Source: Nitrospira sp. BO4
GTDB lineage: Bacteria > Nitrospirota > Nitrospiria > Nitrospirales > Nitrospiraceae
Length of the DNA: 64,000 nucleotides
NCBI GenBank assembly: GCA_030144965.1
Contig: JAMPUU010000006.1
Span: 248,001 to 312,000 of the forward strand
Direction of reading: 5' to 3'
A program made the position numbers and the translations under genes. The notes beneath the pieces are model-generated. The model worked only from the letters and a program-made list of their open reading frames with translations, did no database searches and was not told where the DNA came from. Position 1 is the first letter of the stretch; each line of letters begins with the position of its first letter. Shown here piece after piece: positions 44,430 through 53,160 of this stretch.

Positions 44430-44508
44430 CGACACCGATTCGACGTCCAATCACCCGTCATTTAACGTCGACGGGGAAAGGGCAGAGAGGAGATCGGTGG
44501 AGCTCCCA

Positions 44509-45351
44509 TTACGTCCTGTGTAACACACTCTCCGAAGTAAGCGACACACGCTCGGCCTCGCTTTGCCCTTGACCCTGCCCATTGCCGGAACGCAGAAGCT
44601 TGTCTCCAAGGCCAACGGCCAGGTTTCGATAGATGGTCACGCCGATATCTGGACGACGTCGAATGAGATCTTCCAGATCTCGCCGAAGCAGTTCGGCCAC
44701 TTCGATGGGCTCTGAAACTGTCGCCGTGGCTGAGTGGGGTCTGGCCGAGAGGAGCGACACTTCGCCACAGGTCTCTCCGGTGTGCACGGTACCGATGACG
44801 CGCGAAGAAGGACCCCCGCTGATGGTGACGTGCCCCTGAAGTACAAGGTACAGCCTATCCGACGGATCATGCTCGGCAAAGAGCCGTTCGCCCGCCCGCA
44901 TGCTCCTCACTGCGCAGACCCCAGCTAGTCTCGTCGCCTGTTCAGTGTTCATTCCATGAAACAACGGGACCTCTTTGATCGCTTGCGCCATACGTGGGGC
45001 TATGATGCAAGTAGAAAGCCCACGCATTACGACGTCGGCAACAGCCCGAACCGGTTCCATCAGACCCAGCGACCCCAAGTCTTGGAGCTTGTTCAAGCGC
45101 ACCATCTTCATGATATCGAGCCGTTCCACTTGATAGAACACCATGGCCGGCACATACGCAACCGGGAGAAAATTCAACTCCAACAGAGTCCTCTGCATGC
45201 GAGGCGCATAGGCGCTGACGTCGATTTCAATGTACTCGATCCCCATCTCCTCACGACACTTCCGTTCCAGCTCAGCCAGAAGAAATCGCACCACATCGTC
45301 GGCCAGCGCGATGAGTTCGAACACCCGCACAGTGTGCTCGATTGGGTCCAT
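44509..45351 (-). CDS. C-terminal part of an interrupted GNAT / cNMP-binding protein
   Basis: 280 codons from the first ATG, but in the same frame as the gene upstream, from which only a TAG codon (45418-45420) and 22 sense codons separate it. Those 22 codons read YFLARSGGHIVGAVGYT, the central strands of an acetyltransferase, so the ATG at 45351 lies inside a domain and has no ribosome-binding site. After the GNAT-like part (to about residue 105) comes a cyclic-nucleotide-binding domain (VPLFHGMNTEQATRLA ... CGEVSLLSARPHSATA). Either the C-terminal half of a broken gene, a readthrough product, or a sequencing artefact. Confidence 0.6.
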   Translation of the reverse strand: MDPIEHTVRVFELIALADDVVRFLLAELERKCREEMGIEYIEIDVSAYAPRMQRTLLELNFLPVAYVPAMVFYQVERLDIMKMVRLNKLQDLGSLGLMEPVRAVADVVMRGLSTCIIAPRMAQAIKEVPLFHGMNTEQATRLAGVCAVRSMRAGERLFAEHDPSDRLYLVLQGHVTISGGPSSRVIGTVHTGETCGEVSLLSARPHSATATVSEPIEVAELLRRDLEDLIRRRPDIGVTIYRNLAVGLGDKLLRSGNGQGQGQSEAERVSLTSESVLHRT

Positions 45352-45417
45352 CGTATAGCCGACTGCCCCGACGATGTGGCCGCCGGAGCGGGCAAGAAAG
45401 TAATTAGTTTGACGGGC

Positions 45418-46158
45418 CTATAGCTTGAAGAAACCGTAATCCAGCCGCATGGGTCCAAAAATCTCTCGATTCCGCACTCGACCTCGTTCGATACGCAGTA
45501 AGGCGGGATAGCCCTCGGCTTGCAATTGCTCGAGGCGATAATCCCCGCCGGGAGGGTAGGAGGCGGAGTCTTCGTCCACAATAAAATCCGGTGTGAAGGG
45601 CGGCTGGTTCATCACCAGATTGGCCAGAGCATAGGCTTCGGGGATGATGCGCGGGTTGTTGCGGCGTAATGCGAGTGCATCGCTGAAATACCGAGCCAGC
45701 AGCGCAAAGCTCTCCCGGTGGCGAAAGAAGTGCTTGAACGGCAGAAAGCCAGTGGCAATGAATCCCTGGGCAAGACTGATGCGCTGGGCATAGGGATGCA
45801 CGGTACGCGCGACAACAAGTCCCACATGTAAACGGTTCTTGATGGCCTCAAGCCGCTTGTCCATAAGCAGTTTCCCAACCTGCATCCGACGATAGTCCGG
45901 ATGCACGGCAAGGCGACCGAACTCTCCGACGAGATCGGAATGGGCTCCGAAGTCGAAGAGCACGGAGGCTGTCCCGACGACGCGGCCTGCTTCCGTATCC
46001 TCAGCCACAAGAATAAGAGCATCGTCCGTGAAAACGGAACGCTTCAGCCAGAGCTCATCGTAGAGTTCGCGATGCGGATAATCTGTGCCGTACACGGCGA
46101 GGAAGATCTCGCGGATCTGGCCGACATCCTCTTCGCGGGCTTCTCGGATTTTGATCAT
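45418..46158 (-). CDS. GNAT N-acetyltransferase, N-terminal part of an interrupted gene
   Basis: 246 residues. A GNAT domain fills the first 150 residues with the acetyl-CoA-binding segment GRLAVHPDYRRMQVGKLLMD (the R-x2-GxG/A-type loop). The C-terminal 90 residues (RRNNPRIIPEAYALAN ... LDYGFFKL) are not standard GNAT sequence. Translation stops at TAG 45418-45420, but the frame stays open across it into the next reading frame, which codes for a second GNAT-like piece and a cNMP-binding domain. It follows the M20 amidohydrolase gene (order on the minus strand) by 20 bases, so they are co-transcribed. Confidence 0.75.
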   Translation of the reverse strand: MIKIREAREEDVGQIREIFLAVYGTDYPHRELYDELWLKRSVFTDDALILVAEDTEAGRVVGTASVLFDFGAHSDLVGEFGRLAVHPDYRRMQVGKLLMDKRLEAIKNRLHVGLVVARTVHPYAQRISLAQGFIATGFLPFKHFFRHRESFALLARYFSDALALRRNNPRIIPEAYALANLVMNQPPFTPDFIVDEDSASYPPGGDYRLEQLQAEGYPALLRIERGRVRNREIFGPMRLDYGFFKL

Positions 46159-46178
46159 GATCCTACCGTTGGGGCAGA

Positions 46179-47360
46179 TCAGACGGACGCCGCTTGCTTG
46201 TGGAGTTGGTGGCCGGCAATCTTGGCGATGGTCTGATAATACGCCGCACCTACGGCTAAAGCTTCTTCATCGAAGTCGAACTTACTGGAATGTGCAGGAT
46301 AGCCTTCTCGGCCGGGAACTTGACTGCCGAATCGGACATAGGCACCGGGTATTTTCTCCAGGTAATAGCTGAAGTCTTCCGCTCCCATATTGGCCGTTTT
46401 CAGCGGCAACACATTCGCCTCCCCGACCGCTTCGATCGCAGCACGGCGCGCGAGGGTCGCCATTTCCGGATGATTGACGAGCGGCGGCGTGCCCTCTGTG
46501 ACCACGATGTGAATTTTTGCCCCATGCAACTGTGCGATGGACTCGGCAATGCGGCGCACGGAGTTGAGCAGTTGTTGCCGGACAGCTGGATCCTGAGCCC
46601 GTACTGTTCCTTCCAGCTTGGCCCGTCCCGCAATCACGTTCGGCGCAGTGCCCGCATGAAATTGGCCGACTGAGACAACAGAAGGACGGGCCGGATCCAC
46701 CTCTCGTGAGACGATAGTCTGCAACGCCATGATCATGAGGCTCCCCACCACCACGGCATCGATGCTTTCGTGCGGTCTGGCCCCATGAGCTCCTTGCCCG
46801 ATGATCTCGATCGTAAAGTTATCGGATGAGGCGTTCACTGGTCCTTCACTCACCACAATGGTACCTGGGTGGTAATGCCGATCCAGATGCCCACCGAAAA
46901 TCAAACCTGCGCCCTCAAGGACGCCTTCCGTGATCATGGCCATCGCGCCGGTGCCTTTCTCTTCAGCAGGCTGAAAAATCAACCGCACCGGCGACGGCAA
47001 GCCTTTCTCTTGGGAAAGCAGCGCAGCGGCGCCGAGCAACATCGTCGTGTGTCCATCGTGGCCGCAGGCATGCATGACGCCGTCATGCACCGATGCGAAC
47101 TCAAGGCCGGTCTCTTCTTGAATGGGGAGCGCATCAGTGTCGGCCCGCAGCACCACACAGGGAACTCCGGTCTTTCCGGTGATATCCGCGACGACACCCG
47201 TACCGGCCACGTTCGTGCGGCATTCAATACCGAGGCCCTGAAGAAATTTGCCGATCACGGCGGCCGTTCGCGCTTCCTGCCAACTTAACTCTGGATACCG
47301 ATGCAGCTCTCTTCGCACCGCAACCAGTCGGTCGTACAAATCTTGAGGTACAAATGGCAT
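46179..47360 (-). CDS. M20-family amidohydrolase (hippurate hydrolase/IAA-amino-acid hydrolase type)
   Basis: 393-residue metallopeptidase of the M20D group that hydrolyses N-acyl amino acids. Metal-binding positions are visible: Asp in VLRADTDALP, the CGHDGHT site, the EEK (FQPAEEKGTG) and GGHLDRHYHPG. The central dimerisation domain runs about 180-290. I chose ATG 47360, with GGAGAG 7 bases upstream, over an upstream Met without such a site. It is followed on the minus strand by the GNAT gene after 20 bases, suggesting coupled acyl-amino-acid and acetyl-transfer functions. Confidence 0.87.
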   Translation of the reverse strand: MPFVPQDLYDRLVAVRRELHRYPELSWQEARTAAVIGKFLQGLGIECRTNVAGTGVVADITGKTGVPCVVLRADTDALPIQEETGLEFASVHDGVMHACGHDGHTTMLLGAAALLSQEKGLPSPVRLIFQPAEEKGTGAMAMITEGVLEGAGLIFGGHLDRHYHPGTIVVSEGPVNASSDNFTIEIIGQGAHGARPHESIDAVVVGSLMIMALQTIVSREVDPARPSVVSVGQFHAGTAPNVIAGRAKLEGTVRAQDPAVRQQLLNSVRRIAESIAQLHGAKIHIVVTEGTPPLVNHPEMATLARRAAIEAVGEANVLPLKTANMGAEDFSYYLEKIPGAYVRFGSQVPGREGYPAHSSKFDFDEEALAVGAAYYQTIAKIAGHQLHKQAASV

Positions 47361-47423
47361 GTGGGTTCTCTCCGTACTCCGTTCACCTCGATCAAGCCAG
47401 TTCAACTGGACGTCGGGACCTCA

Positions 47424-47906
47424 TCACTCTTTCGCCTGCAGACCTGGCTGATACGTGTCGTACACGTAGACCGGAATGGGTAAGTGGCCGAGATGCTTTT
47501 CGATCAAAGGCTTCACGTCTTTCCAGTCGAGTCCACCAACACCGGTCGCCAAACGAGGAAGTGCGACGCTTTTGATCTTCTCGCTTTCGATCCATTTGAC
47601 AAGGGCTTTAAGACAGTGATTGACGTTCTCGATCGTGGCTTTCCCCGGTTTGGCCCCATGGCTGGGAGCTGGCTCTTGAGTAAACAGACTCACGATTCGC
47701 ACTCCGCCGGCACCAGCCCAGGCCCACAATTCTCCGGTCTTTGGCGTAAATGTTTGGCAATAATGCCTGAAATCCTTGTACATGGAAGGCCACTGCTGCC
47801 TCAGACACAACGCTAGGCCGTTCGCGAACCCGTCGTTCGGGGCAACGCCGTGCGCCACGATTTCTGCGTTTGTCCGCAAAATGTCTCCTCCCACTTCTTT
47901 CAGCAT
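47424..47906 (-). CDS. Macro-domain protein (ADP-ribose-binding)
   Basis: 160-residue stand-alone macro domain. The N-terminal strand-loop GGDILRTNAEIVAHGVAPND and the C-terminal ALPRLATGVGGLDW loop are the ADP-ribose-binding parts. Members hydrolyse ADP-ribose-1''-phosphate or O-acetyl-ADP-ribose, or remove ADP-ribose from targets; the substrate is not decided by sequence. ATG 47906 follows AAGGAGG, and the frame further upstream has no such site. No DarT-like toxin is adjacent. The next minus-strand gene, an M20 amidohydrolase, starts 63 bases downstream. Confidence 0.85.
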   Translation of the reverse strand: MLKEVGGDILRTNAEIVAHGVAPNDGFANGLALCLRQQWPSMYKDFRHYCQTFTPKTGELWAWAGAGGVRIVSLFTQEPAPSHGAKPGKATIENVNHCLKALVKWIESEKIKSVALPRLATGVGGLDWKDVKPLIEKHLGHLPIPVYVYDTYQPGLQAKE

Positions 47907-48058
47907 GGAACCTCCTTTGAATTCTTGGGTCGAAACGGCATGGCGCCTCTTGGCATGTTGACTCACACTGCCTCTATCAACATGGAGTCCATCGTGCTTG
48001 CGAATCTCCTCCCCTTCCGCTATGAGTGACAAGCCCTTCCTAACCGAGGATCCGCATC

Positions 48059-48511
48059 GTGGTTCAAATCAGACCAGCGACCGAAAGAGATTTTCCTGCT
48101 CTCCTCCAAGTGCAAGAGGCTGCGTTTGGTGAATATGCCGGCCTCTACAAGGTAAGCGGCTGGACCACGGAAACCCTTGAGAGCCTGAAAGAGGATGCAA
48201 GAGAGAAGCATATTTTTGTGGCGGAAGCGGATGGTACGATTGTCGGTTCCGTGCGCTTTTGGACGGTGGCCGGCGTGTGCGTGATCCGGTTGCTCTCCGT
48301 GAGTCCGACTCACCGGCATCAAGGAGTTGGCCTGGCGCTGATCCGTGAGATCGAACGAACGACGACCGATGCCCATAAATTTTACGCCTGCACCATGCTG
48401 AGCACGGCGAGAAACATTCAGTTCTTTATTAAACTCGGCTACAAGGCCGAAACGATTCTTCCCGATCACTACGACCATCTCGACCTCATCTGCTTCGCAA
48501 AATACCGCTGA
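48059..48511 (+). CDS. GNAT-family N-acetyltransferase
   Basis: 150 residues, a single GNAT domain. The conserved acetyl-CoA loop is SVSPTHRHQGVGLALIREIE, preceded by the strand GTIVGSVRFWTV, and the C-terminal HKFYACTMLS ... FFIKLGYKA completes the fold. The acceptor could be an amine of a small molecule or protein. The start is GTG at 48059 with a GAGG upstream at about 9 bases. Oriented opposite to the macro-domain gene and convergent with the SUMF1 gene. Confidence 0.82.
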   Translation: MVQIRPATERDFPALLQVQEAAFGEYAGLYKVSGWTTETLESLKEDAREKHIFVAEADGTIVGSVRFWTVAGVCVIRLLSVSPTHRHQGVGLALIREIERTTTDAHKFYACTMLSTARNIQFFIKLGYKAETILPDHYDHLDLICFAKYR

Positions 48512-48574
48512 GCCGCCTTTCTCGAGGGACCGCGAAGAACCGTCAGACAACCCATCCTCCCATCGGCGCAATGG

Positions 48575-49843
48575 TTACGGCGTCTTTGCGCAACGGAATC
48601 CGTAGCCGAAGTATCGGTTCGTCGGCTGCGCGCTGAACCGGTGAGCGGAACGCAGGAACTCAGCAACGTACAGCCAGGACCCGCCGCGTACCACCTTCCC
48701 ATCACCTTTTGCCGGCCCTATTGGGTTTTTCCGCGGGCCATTCTTGTAATAATCATGGTCGTACCAATCGAAGACCCACTCCCAAGCATTACCGGCCATA
48801 TCATAGATGCCATATATACTCTTGCCCTCTTCAAACGACCCAACCGGAACTAACGCCATATGGTCATCCCTTTCTTTTCTTCCATAATTCGCGTGGAGCC
48901 GACTTGGCGCCTCATTGCCCCAGGGATAGATACGCCCATCCGTTCCCCGTGCCGCTTTCTCCCACTCCGCCTCCGTCGGCAGGCGTTTACCGGCCCATTT
49001 GCAGTATTTGACGGCGTCCTCCCAATCGACATTGACGACCGGTCGTCTCTGATGTTGGGGTTGATTCATGACGCTCCAATCCGGAGGCTCTTCCATGTCC
49101 GTCACATCCAGGTACCTGGCATATTGGCCTACGGTCACTTCATATTTGTCCATGTAAAAGGCATTCAAATAGATGCGTCGCACGGGCTTTTCATCATCGC
49201 CCATCATGCTCCCCATTGTGAATTCCCCCGCCGGCACCAGTGCCATCGGCATGTCTTGGATATCGGTCCATCCCACCCCTCCTGCCGATCCGCTCAATGT
49301 CATCCTGTTCGATACGGCAACGGATCGCTGTCGTGGAAGTTTCGCCTGCAGCTGTAGATAAAGAGCTTGTTGATCGGTATTGAGACCGAGCTCATTCGCG
49401 CTGTCCAGGGCGTCCTCCGCCTGTTTCATCCTTTCAGGGGAAACCTTCCCGGAAGCAATCAGCTGCTTCGCCTCGTCCAGCAACCGCCATGTCGTTACTT
49501 CCTCAAGTGACCGCCACACTGTGGCTTTTCGTAAACGTGGTTGCGTCGACCCGGTCGCGCTGGACTTAGCATCCAGGTCCAATGCCGTTTCGTAATGGTT
49601 CTCTGCACAGGTCCAGACCCCCAAGCCTCGGCACGCTTCAGCCAGGTTTATATGAGCCTGCGCATTCGACGGCTCTTTCAAGATCCCGGCTTCCAGTGAT
49701 GCGCGTGCTTCCGCATACTGTTTGTTCTTTAACAGACTCTCCCCCTTGGAGAAATCCTGCTCACCGGCACCGACAGCCTGCGCGATTGCCGCCGGAGCAA
49801 TGAAGAGGCACAACAAGGTCAGCTTTGCCAGCATCTGTCTCAT
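48575..49843 (-). CDS. TPR-SUMF1 secreted protein
   Basis: 422 residues. Signal peptide (LTLLCLFIAPAAIA), then TPR-like helical repeats (about 30-100, KGESLLKNKQYAEARASLEA), a spacer, and a C-type-lectin-like SUMF1 (formylglycine-generating-enzyme) domain (about 195-422: MALVPAGEFTMGSMMGDDE, YDMAGNAWEWVFDWYD, GKVVRGGSWL). The catalytic Cys pair of real FGE is not visible: the RSAHRFSAQP stretch has no Cys and only the final GFRCA keeps one. So a structural or signalling role rather than sulfatase activation is likely. Start at ATG 49843 after GGGAGGG; upstream codons lack one. Confidence 0.8.
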   Translation of the reverse strand: MRQMLAKLTLLCLFIAPAAIAQAVGAGEQDFSKGESLLKNKQYAEARASLEAGILKEPSNAQAHINLAEACRGLGVWTCAENHYETALDLDAKSSATGSTQPRLRKATVWRSLEEVTTWRLLDEAKQLIASGKVSPERMKQAEDALDSANELGLNTDQQALYLQLQAKLPRQRSVAVSNRMTLSGSAGGVGWTDIQDMPMALVPAGEFTMGSMMGDDEKPVRRIYLNAFYMDKYEVTVGQYARYLDVTDMEEPPDWSVMNQPQHQRRPVVNVDWEDAVKYCKWAGKRLPTEAEWEKAARGTDGRIYPWGNEAPSRLHANYGRKERDDHMALVPVGSFEEGKSIYGIYDMAGNAWEWVFDWYDHDYYKNGPRKNPIGPAKGDGKVVRGGSWLYVAEFLRSAHRFSAQPTNRYFGYGFRCAKTP

Positions 49844-50028
49844 GGAATCTTCCCTCCCGATTGATTGTGATGACACCAGGAGCCGGCCTCGCCTCCTTGC
49901 CATGATGGTTTGCCTCGGCAAACTCACCACACACTCATACAAGTTTAGTGCCCTATGTAGCGGCAGACTCGCCGCCTGCGAAGAAAGTCCTTAGGGAACG
50001 TTAAACGACTCCTTAACCTCCCACCGTC

Positions 50029-53000
50029 TTACACCCATTCAGGCGCCTCCTCTTTCTTGACCACCTGCCCCGCAAACATGCTGTAGAGCACAGGCAGCAC
50101 GACCAGCGTCAGCGCCGTCGATGTGAAGAGCCCGCCTATGACGACGCTGGCGAGTGGCCGTTGGACCTCAGCCCCAATCCCCTGGGCCAGCGCCAGCGGC
50201 AGGAGCCCCAGCAATGTGGTCATCATCGTCATCACGACCGGACGAAGACGCAGGCTGCATCCGGTGACGATGGCCTCGTCCGTTTGTTTTCCGTCGCTCC
50301 GCAGCTGATTAATGTACGAGACGAGGACGATGCCATTGCCCACCGCGAGCCCAAACAGTTCGATGAAGCCGATGGAGGCCGGTACGCTCAGATACTGCCC
50401 GCTCAGCCACAGTGAGACCACGCCACCGATCAAGGCGAAGGGGAGATTGAGAACAATCAAGGTCGCGTAACGCAGCGAGTGAAACGCCCAGAAGAGCAAG
50501 AGATACACAAGTCCTAAGGTAATCGGCACGACGATCGAGAGTCGCGCGTTGGCCCGTTCCATATTTTCGAACGCCCCGCCCCATACGACGCTGTATCCTT
50601 CCGGCAGCCGGACCTGCATCACTAGCTTCTTTCGACCTTCATCCACCACGCCACCGATGTCCCGCCCGACAACATTGAAGCCGATGTAGATACGGCGCTT
50701 CACATGCTCGCGACTGATGCGAGCCGGTCCCTCGCGCATCTCAATCGTGGCGAGATCGCTCATCGGGATCAGTGCGCCGGAAGCCGATTTCACCCGAATC
50801 TCCTTGATGGCGCCGATACTGTTGCGTTGCGGCTCTGGAAACCGAAGCGTCAACTGAAACCGCCGCTCGCCCTCGTACACATAAGTCGCCACTTTGCCTC
50901 CAATGGCGCTGGTGATGATCTCCTGCACGTCGGCCACGTTGATGCCGTAGCGGGCGATCTTCTGCCGATCGACATCGATGATGAGATAGGGCTGGCCGGC
51001 AATCTGTTCGATCTTGATATCTTTGACGCCCTTGATCTGCTGCATCAAATCGGCGATCTCTTGCGCCTTGTCACGGAGCACATCGAGATCGTCTCCGAAC
51101 AGCTTGATGGCGCACTGGGTCCTGATGCCGGAGATCAGCTCGTCTACCCGTTCTTGAATCGGCTGGCTCATGAGGACGGAGATCCCGGGGATCTCCGCCA
51201 GTTTTTTCCTCATGGCGTCGGTCAACCCCGATTGGGTTCTCGCCGTTTTCCAGAGACTTCGATCATGCAAGGACACGATCGGATCGCTTTCATACAGATC
51301 TTCCGGATGGTAGGGAATTTCGGCCCGACCGATTCTGCTCACCGCCATCTTCACTTCGGGAAACTCCAGCATCACCTTTTGGGCATGCTTCTCCATTTCG
51401 ATGGATTCGGCCAACGACACGCTCGGCAGCTTCACAACCTGGGGGGTCAGGGCCCCTTCCTCCAGGAGCGGAATAAATTCCCGCCCCACGAATGGAACGA
51501 GAGCAAGACTGCTCAATACGATGATGATCGAACCGGTCAGGACCAAGCCGCGGTGCCGGAGTGTCCACCGGAGCACGGGCAGATAGCCCTGCCTCATCCA
51601 GCGTGTCACACGGGTTTCTCCCTGATGATCGCCGCGCAGGAACAACGATGCGAGCACCGGCGACAGCGTCAACGTCACCACGACCGAAACGAGGAGCGCG
51701 ATCACCAGCGTATAGGCCAACGGCGCGAACATCTTCCCCTCCATTCCGTGCAACGTCATGAGCGGCAGAAAGACGACGCTGATGATCAGAATGCCGAAGA
51801 GGATCGGCCGGCCCACTTCTTTCGTGGCCTGGAGAATCACGTCGACCTTGCTTTTTGCAGTCTCCGCGTTAGTCTGCGCGAGATGGCGATACACGTTTTC
51901 GACCACGACCAGCGAGCCGTCCGCGATCTCACCGATGGCGATGGCCAGCCCACCAAGCGTCATCAGATTGGCTGAAAGTCCCAAGCGCTGCATGGCGATG
52001 AATGTGATCAAGGGGGTAACGATCAGCGAGACGGTCACGACGACGGCGCTGCGCACGTGGCCCAGGAAGAAAAAGAAGACGAAGACCACCAACACGATCC
52101 CTTCGATCAACGCGTCGCGCACCGTCTGGATGGCGGCATTTACCAATTCGATGCGATCATAGAATGGAATCAGTTTCGTGCCGGGCGGAAGAATCGTACT
52201 CTGCTGGAGATCCTGCACCTTGTCCTTGACGGCTTCGACCACCTGACGGGCATTCGCTCCGCGAAGCATCAACACCGTTCCAATCACAACCTCCCGCTCC
52301 CCATTGAGGACCACGGCACCATGGCGAACGGCGTGGCCTATCTGGACTTCCGCGACATCCCGAACGAATACCGGCGTGCCGCCGACCTCTTTCACGATGA
52401 TGGATTCGATATCGCTCACGGTCTTGATCAGCCCGAGTCCTCGCACGATCGAGCGGTCGGCATGCCGTTCCAACACATTGCCCCCGACATTGGCGTTGTT
52501 CTTCACCACCGCCTCATAGATCTGGTGGAGCGTCAAGTCGAACTTGCGGAGCTTGGCCGAATCCACCAGGACTTGATACTGTTTCACGAACCCGCCCATG
52601 CCGTTCACGTCAATCACGCCCGGCACGCTCTTCAGCAGAGGGCGCAAGACCCAGTCCTGCATTGTCCGTTGATCCGTCAGTTCCCTCTCGACGACCTGAG
52701 GATCCGTGGCCGTCGCATGGGACCCTTCGATATAATAGTGATAGACCTCGCCCAGCCCAGTGGTGACGGGGGCCATCACGGGCTCGAGCCCCTCCGGTAA
52801 CCGCTCTTTGGCCGCCATGATCCGCTCCAGGACCAACTGGCGGGCGAAGTAGATATCGACCTCGTCTTGAAAGACCACCGTAATCTGAGAGAGCGCGAAT
52901 TTGGAGAGCGAGCGGATTTCCGCCAGACCCGGCAGACCCGTCATCTGGAGTTCGAGGGGATACGTAATGAACCGCTCCACTTCGACCGGGGAGAGACCCG

Positions 53001-53160
53001 CCGCCTCGGTCAGCACCTGCACTTGGATGTTGGTCACGTCTGGATAGGCATCGATCGGAATGGACTCAAAGGCAATCACACCGATGACGGACAACAGGCA
53101 GGCCAGGCCAATGATCAGTATCCGTTGGCGCAGCGAAAATTCCAGAAGCGCGGCGATCAT
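50029..53160 (-). CDS. Heavy-metal efflux RND pump (CusA/CzcA family)
   Basis: 1043-residue inner-membrane proton antiporter with 12 helices in two repeats and two large periplasmic loops. In helix 4 the segment AIAIGEIADGSLVVVEN keeps the central Asp and Glu of the family but has Ala where CzcA has its first Asp, as in CusA-like members, so monovalent or uncertain metal is more likely than classic Co/Zn/Cd. The start overlaps the adaptor gene by 4 bases (ATGA). No outer-membrane channel gene is next to the pair. Confidence 0.9.
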   Translation of the reverse strand: MIAALLEFSLRQRILIIGLACLLSVIGVIAFESIPIDAYPDVTNIQVQVLTEAAGLSPVEVERFITYPLELQMTGLPGLAEIRSLSKFALSQITVVFQDEVDIYFARQLVLERIMAAKERLPEGLEPVMAPVTTGLGEVYHYYIEGSHATATDPQVVERELTDQRTMQDWVLRPLLKSVPGVIDVNGMGGFVKQYQVLVDSAKLRKFDLTLHQIYEAVVKNNANVGGNVLERHADRSIVRGLGLIKTVSDIESIIVKEVGGTPVFVRDVAEVQIGHAVRHGAVVLNGEREVVIGTVLMLRGANARQVVEAVKDKVQDLQQSTILPPGTKLIPFYDRIELVNAAIQTVRDALIEGIVLVVFVFFFFLGHVRSAVVVTVSLIVTPLITFIAMQRLGLSANLMTLGGLAIAIGEIADGSLVVVENVYRHLAQTNAETAKSKVDVILQATKEVGRPILFGILIISVVFLPLMTLHGMEGKMFAPLAYTLVIALLVSVVVTLTLSPVLASLFLRGDHQGETRVTRWMRQGYLPVLRWTLRHRGLVLTGSIIIVLSSLALVPFVGREFIPLLEEGALTPQVVKLPSVSLAESIEMEKHAQKVMLEFPEVKMAVSRIGRAEIPYHPEDLYESDPIVSLHDRSLWKTARTQSGLTDAMRKKLAEIPGISVLMSQPIQERVDELISGIRTQCAIKLFGDDLDVLRDKAQEIADLMQQIKGVKDIKIEQIAGQPYLIIDVDRQKIARYGINVADVQEIITSAIGGKVATYVYEGERRFQLTLRFPEPQRNSIGAIKEIRVKSASGALIPMSDLATIEMREGPARISREHVKRRIYIGFNVVGRDIGGVVDEGRKKLVMQVRLPEGYSVVWGGAFENMERANARLSIVVPITLGLVYLLLFWAFHSLRYATLIVLNLPFALIGGVVSLWLSGQYLSVPASIGFIELFGLAVGNGIVLVSYINQLRSDGKQTDEAIVTGCSLRLRPVVMTMMTTLLGLLPLALAQGIGAEVQRPLASVVIGGLFTSTALTLVVLPVLYSMFAGQVVKKEEAPEWV

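Noticed and set aside
44433-44499. Two nested inverted repeats (CACCGAT/ATCGGTG and TCGACGT/ACGTCGA)
   Set aside because: The right arms are separated by 20 bases, so no single compact hairpin forms; likely chance.
50704-51975. 423-codon plus-strand frame
   Set aside because: It lies entirely antisense within the RND pump gene, whose protein is a clear family member; GC-rich antisense frames are often open.
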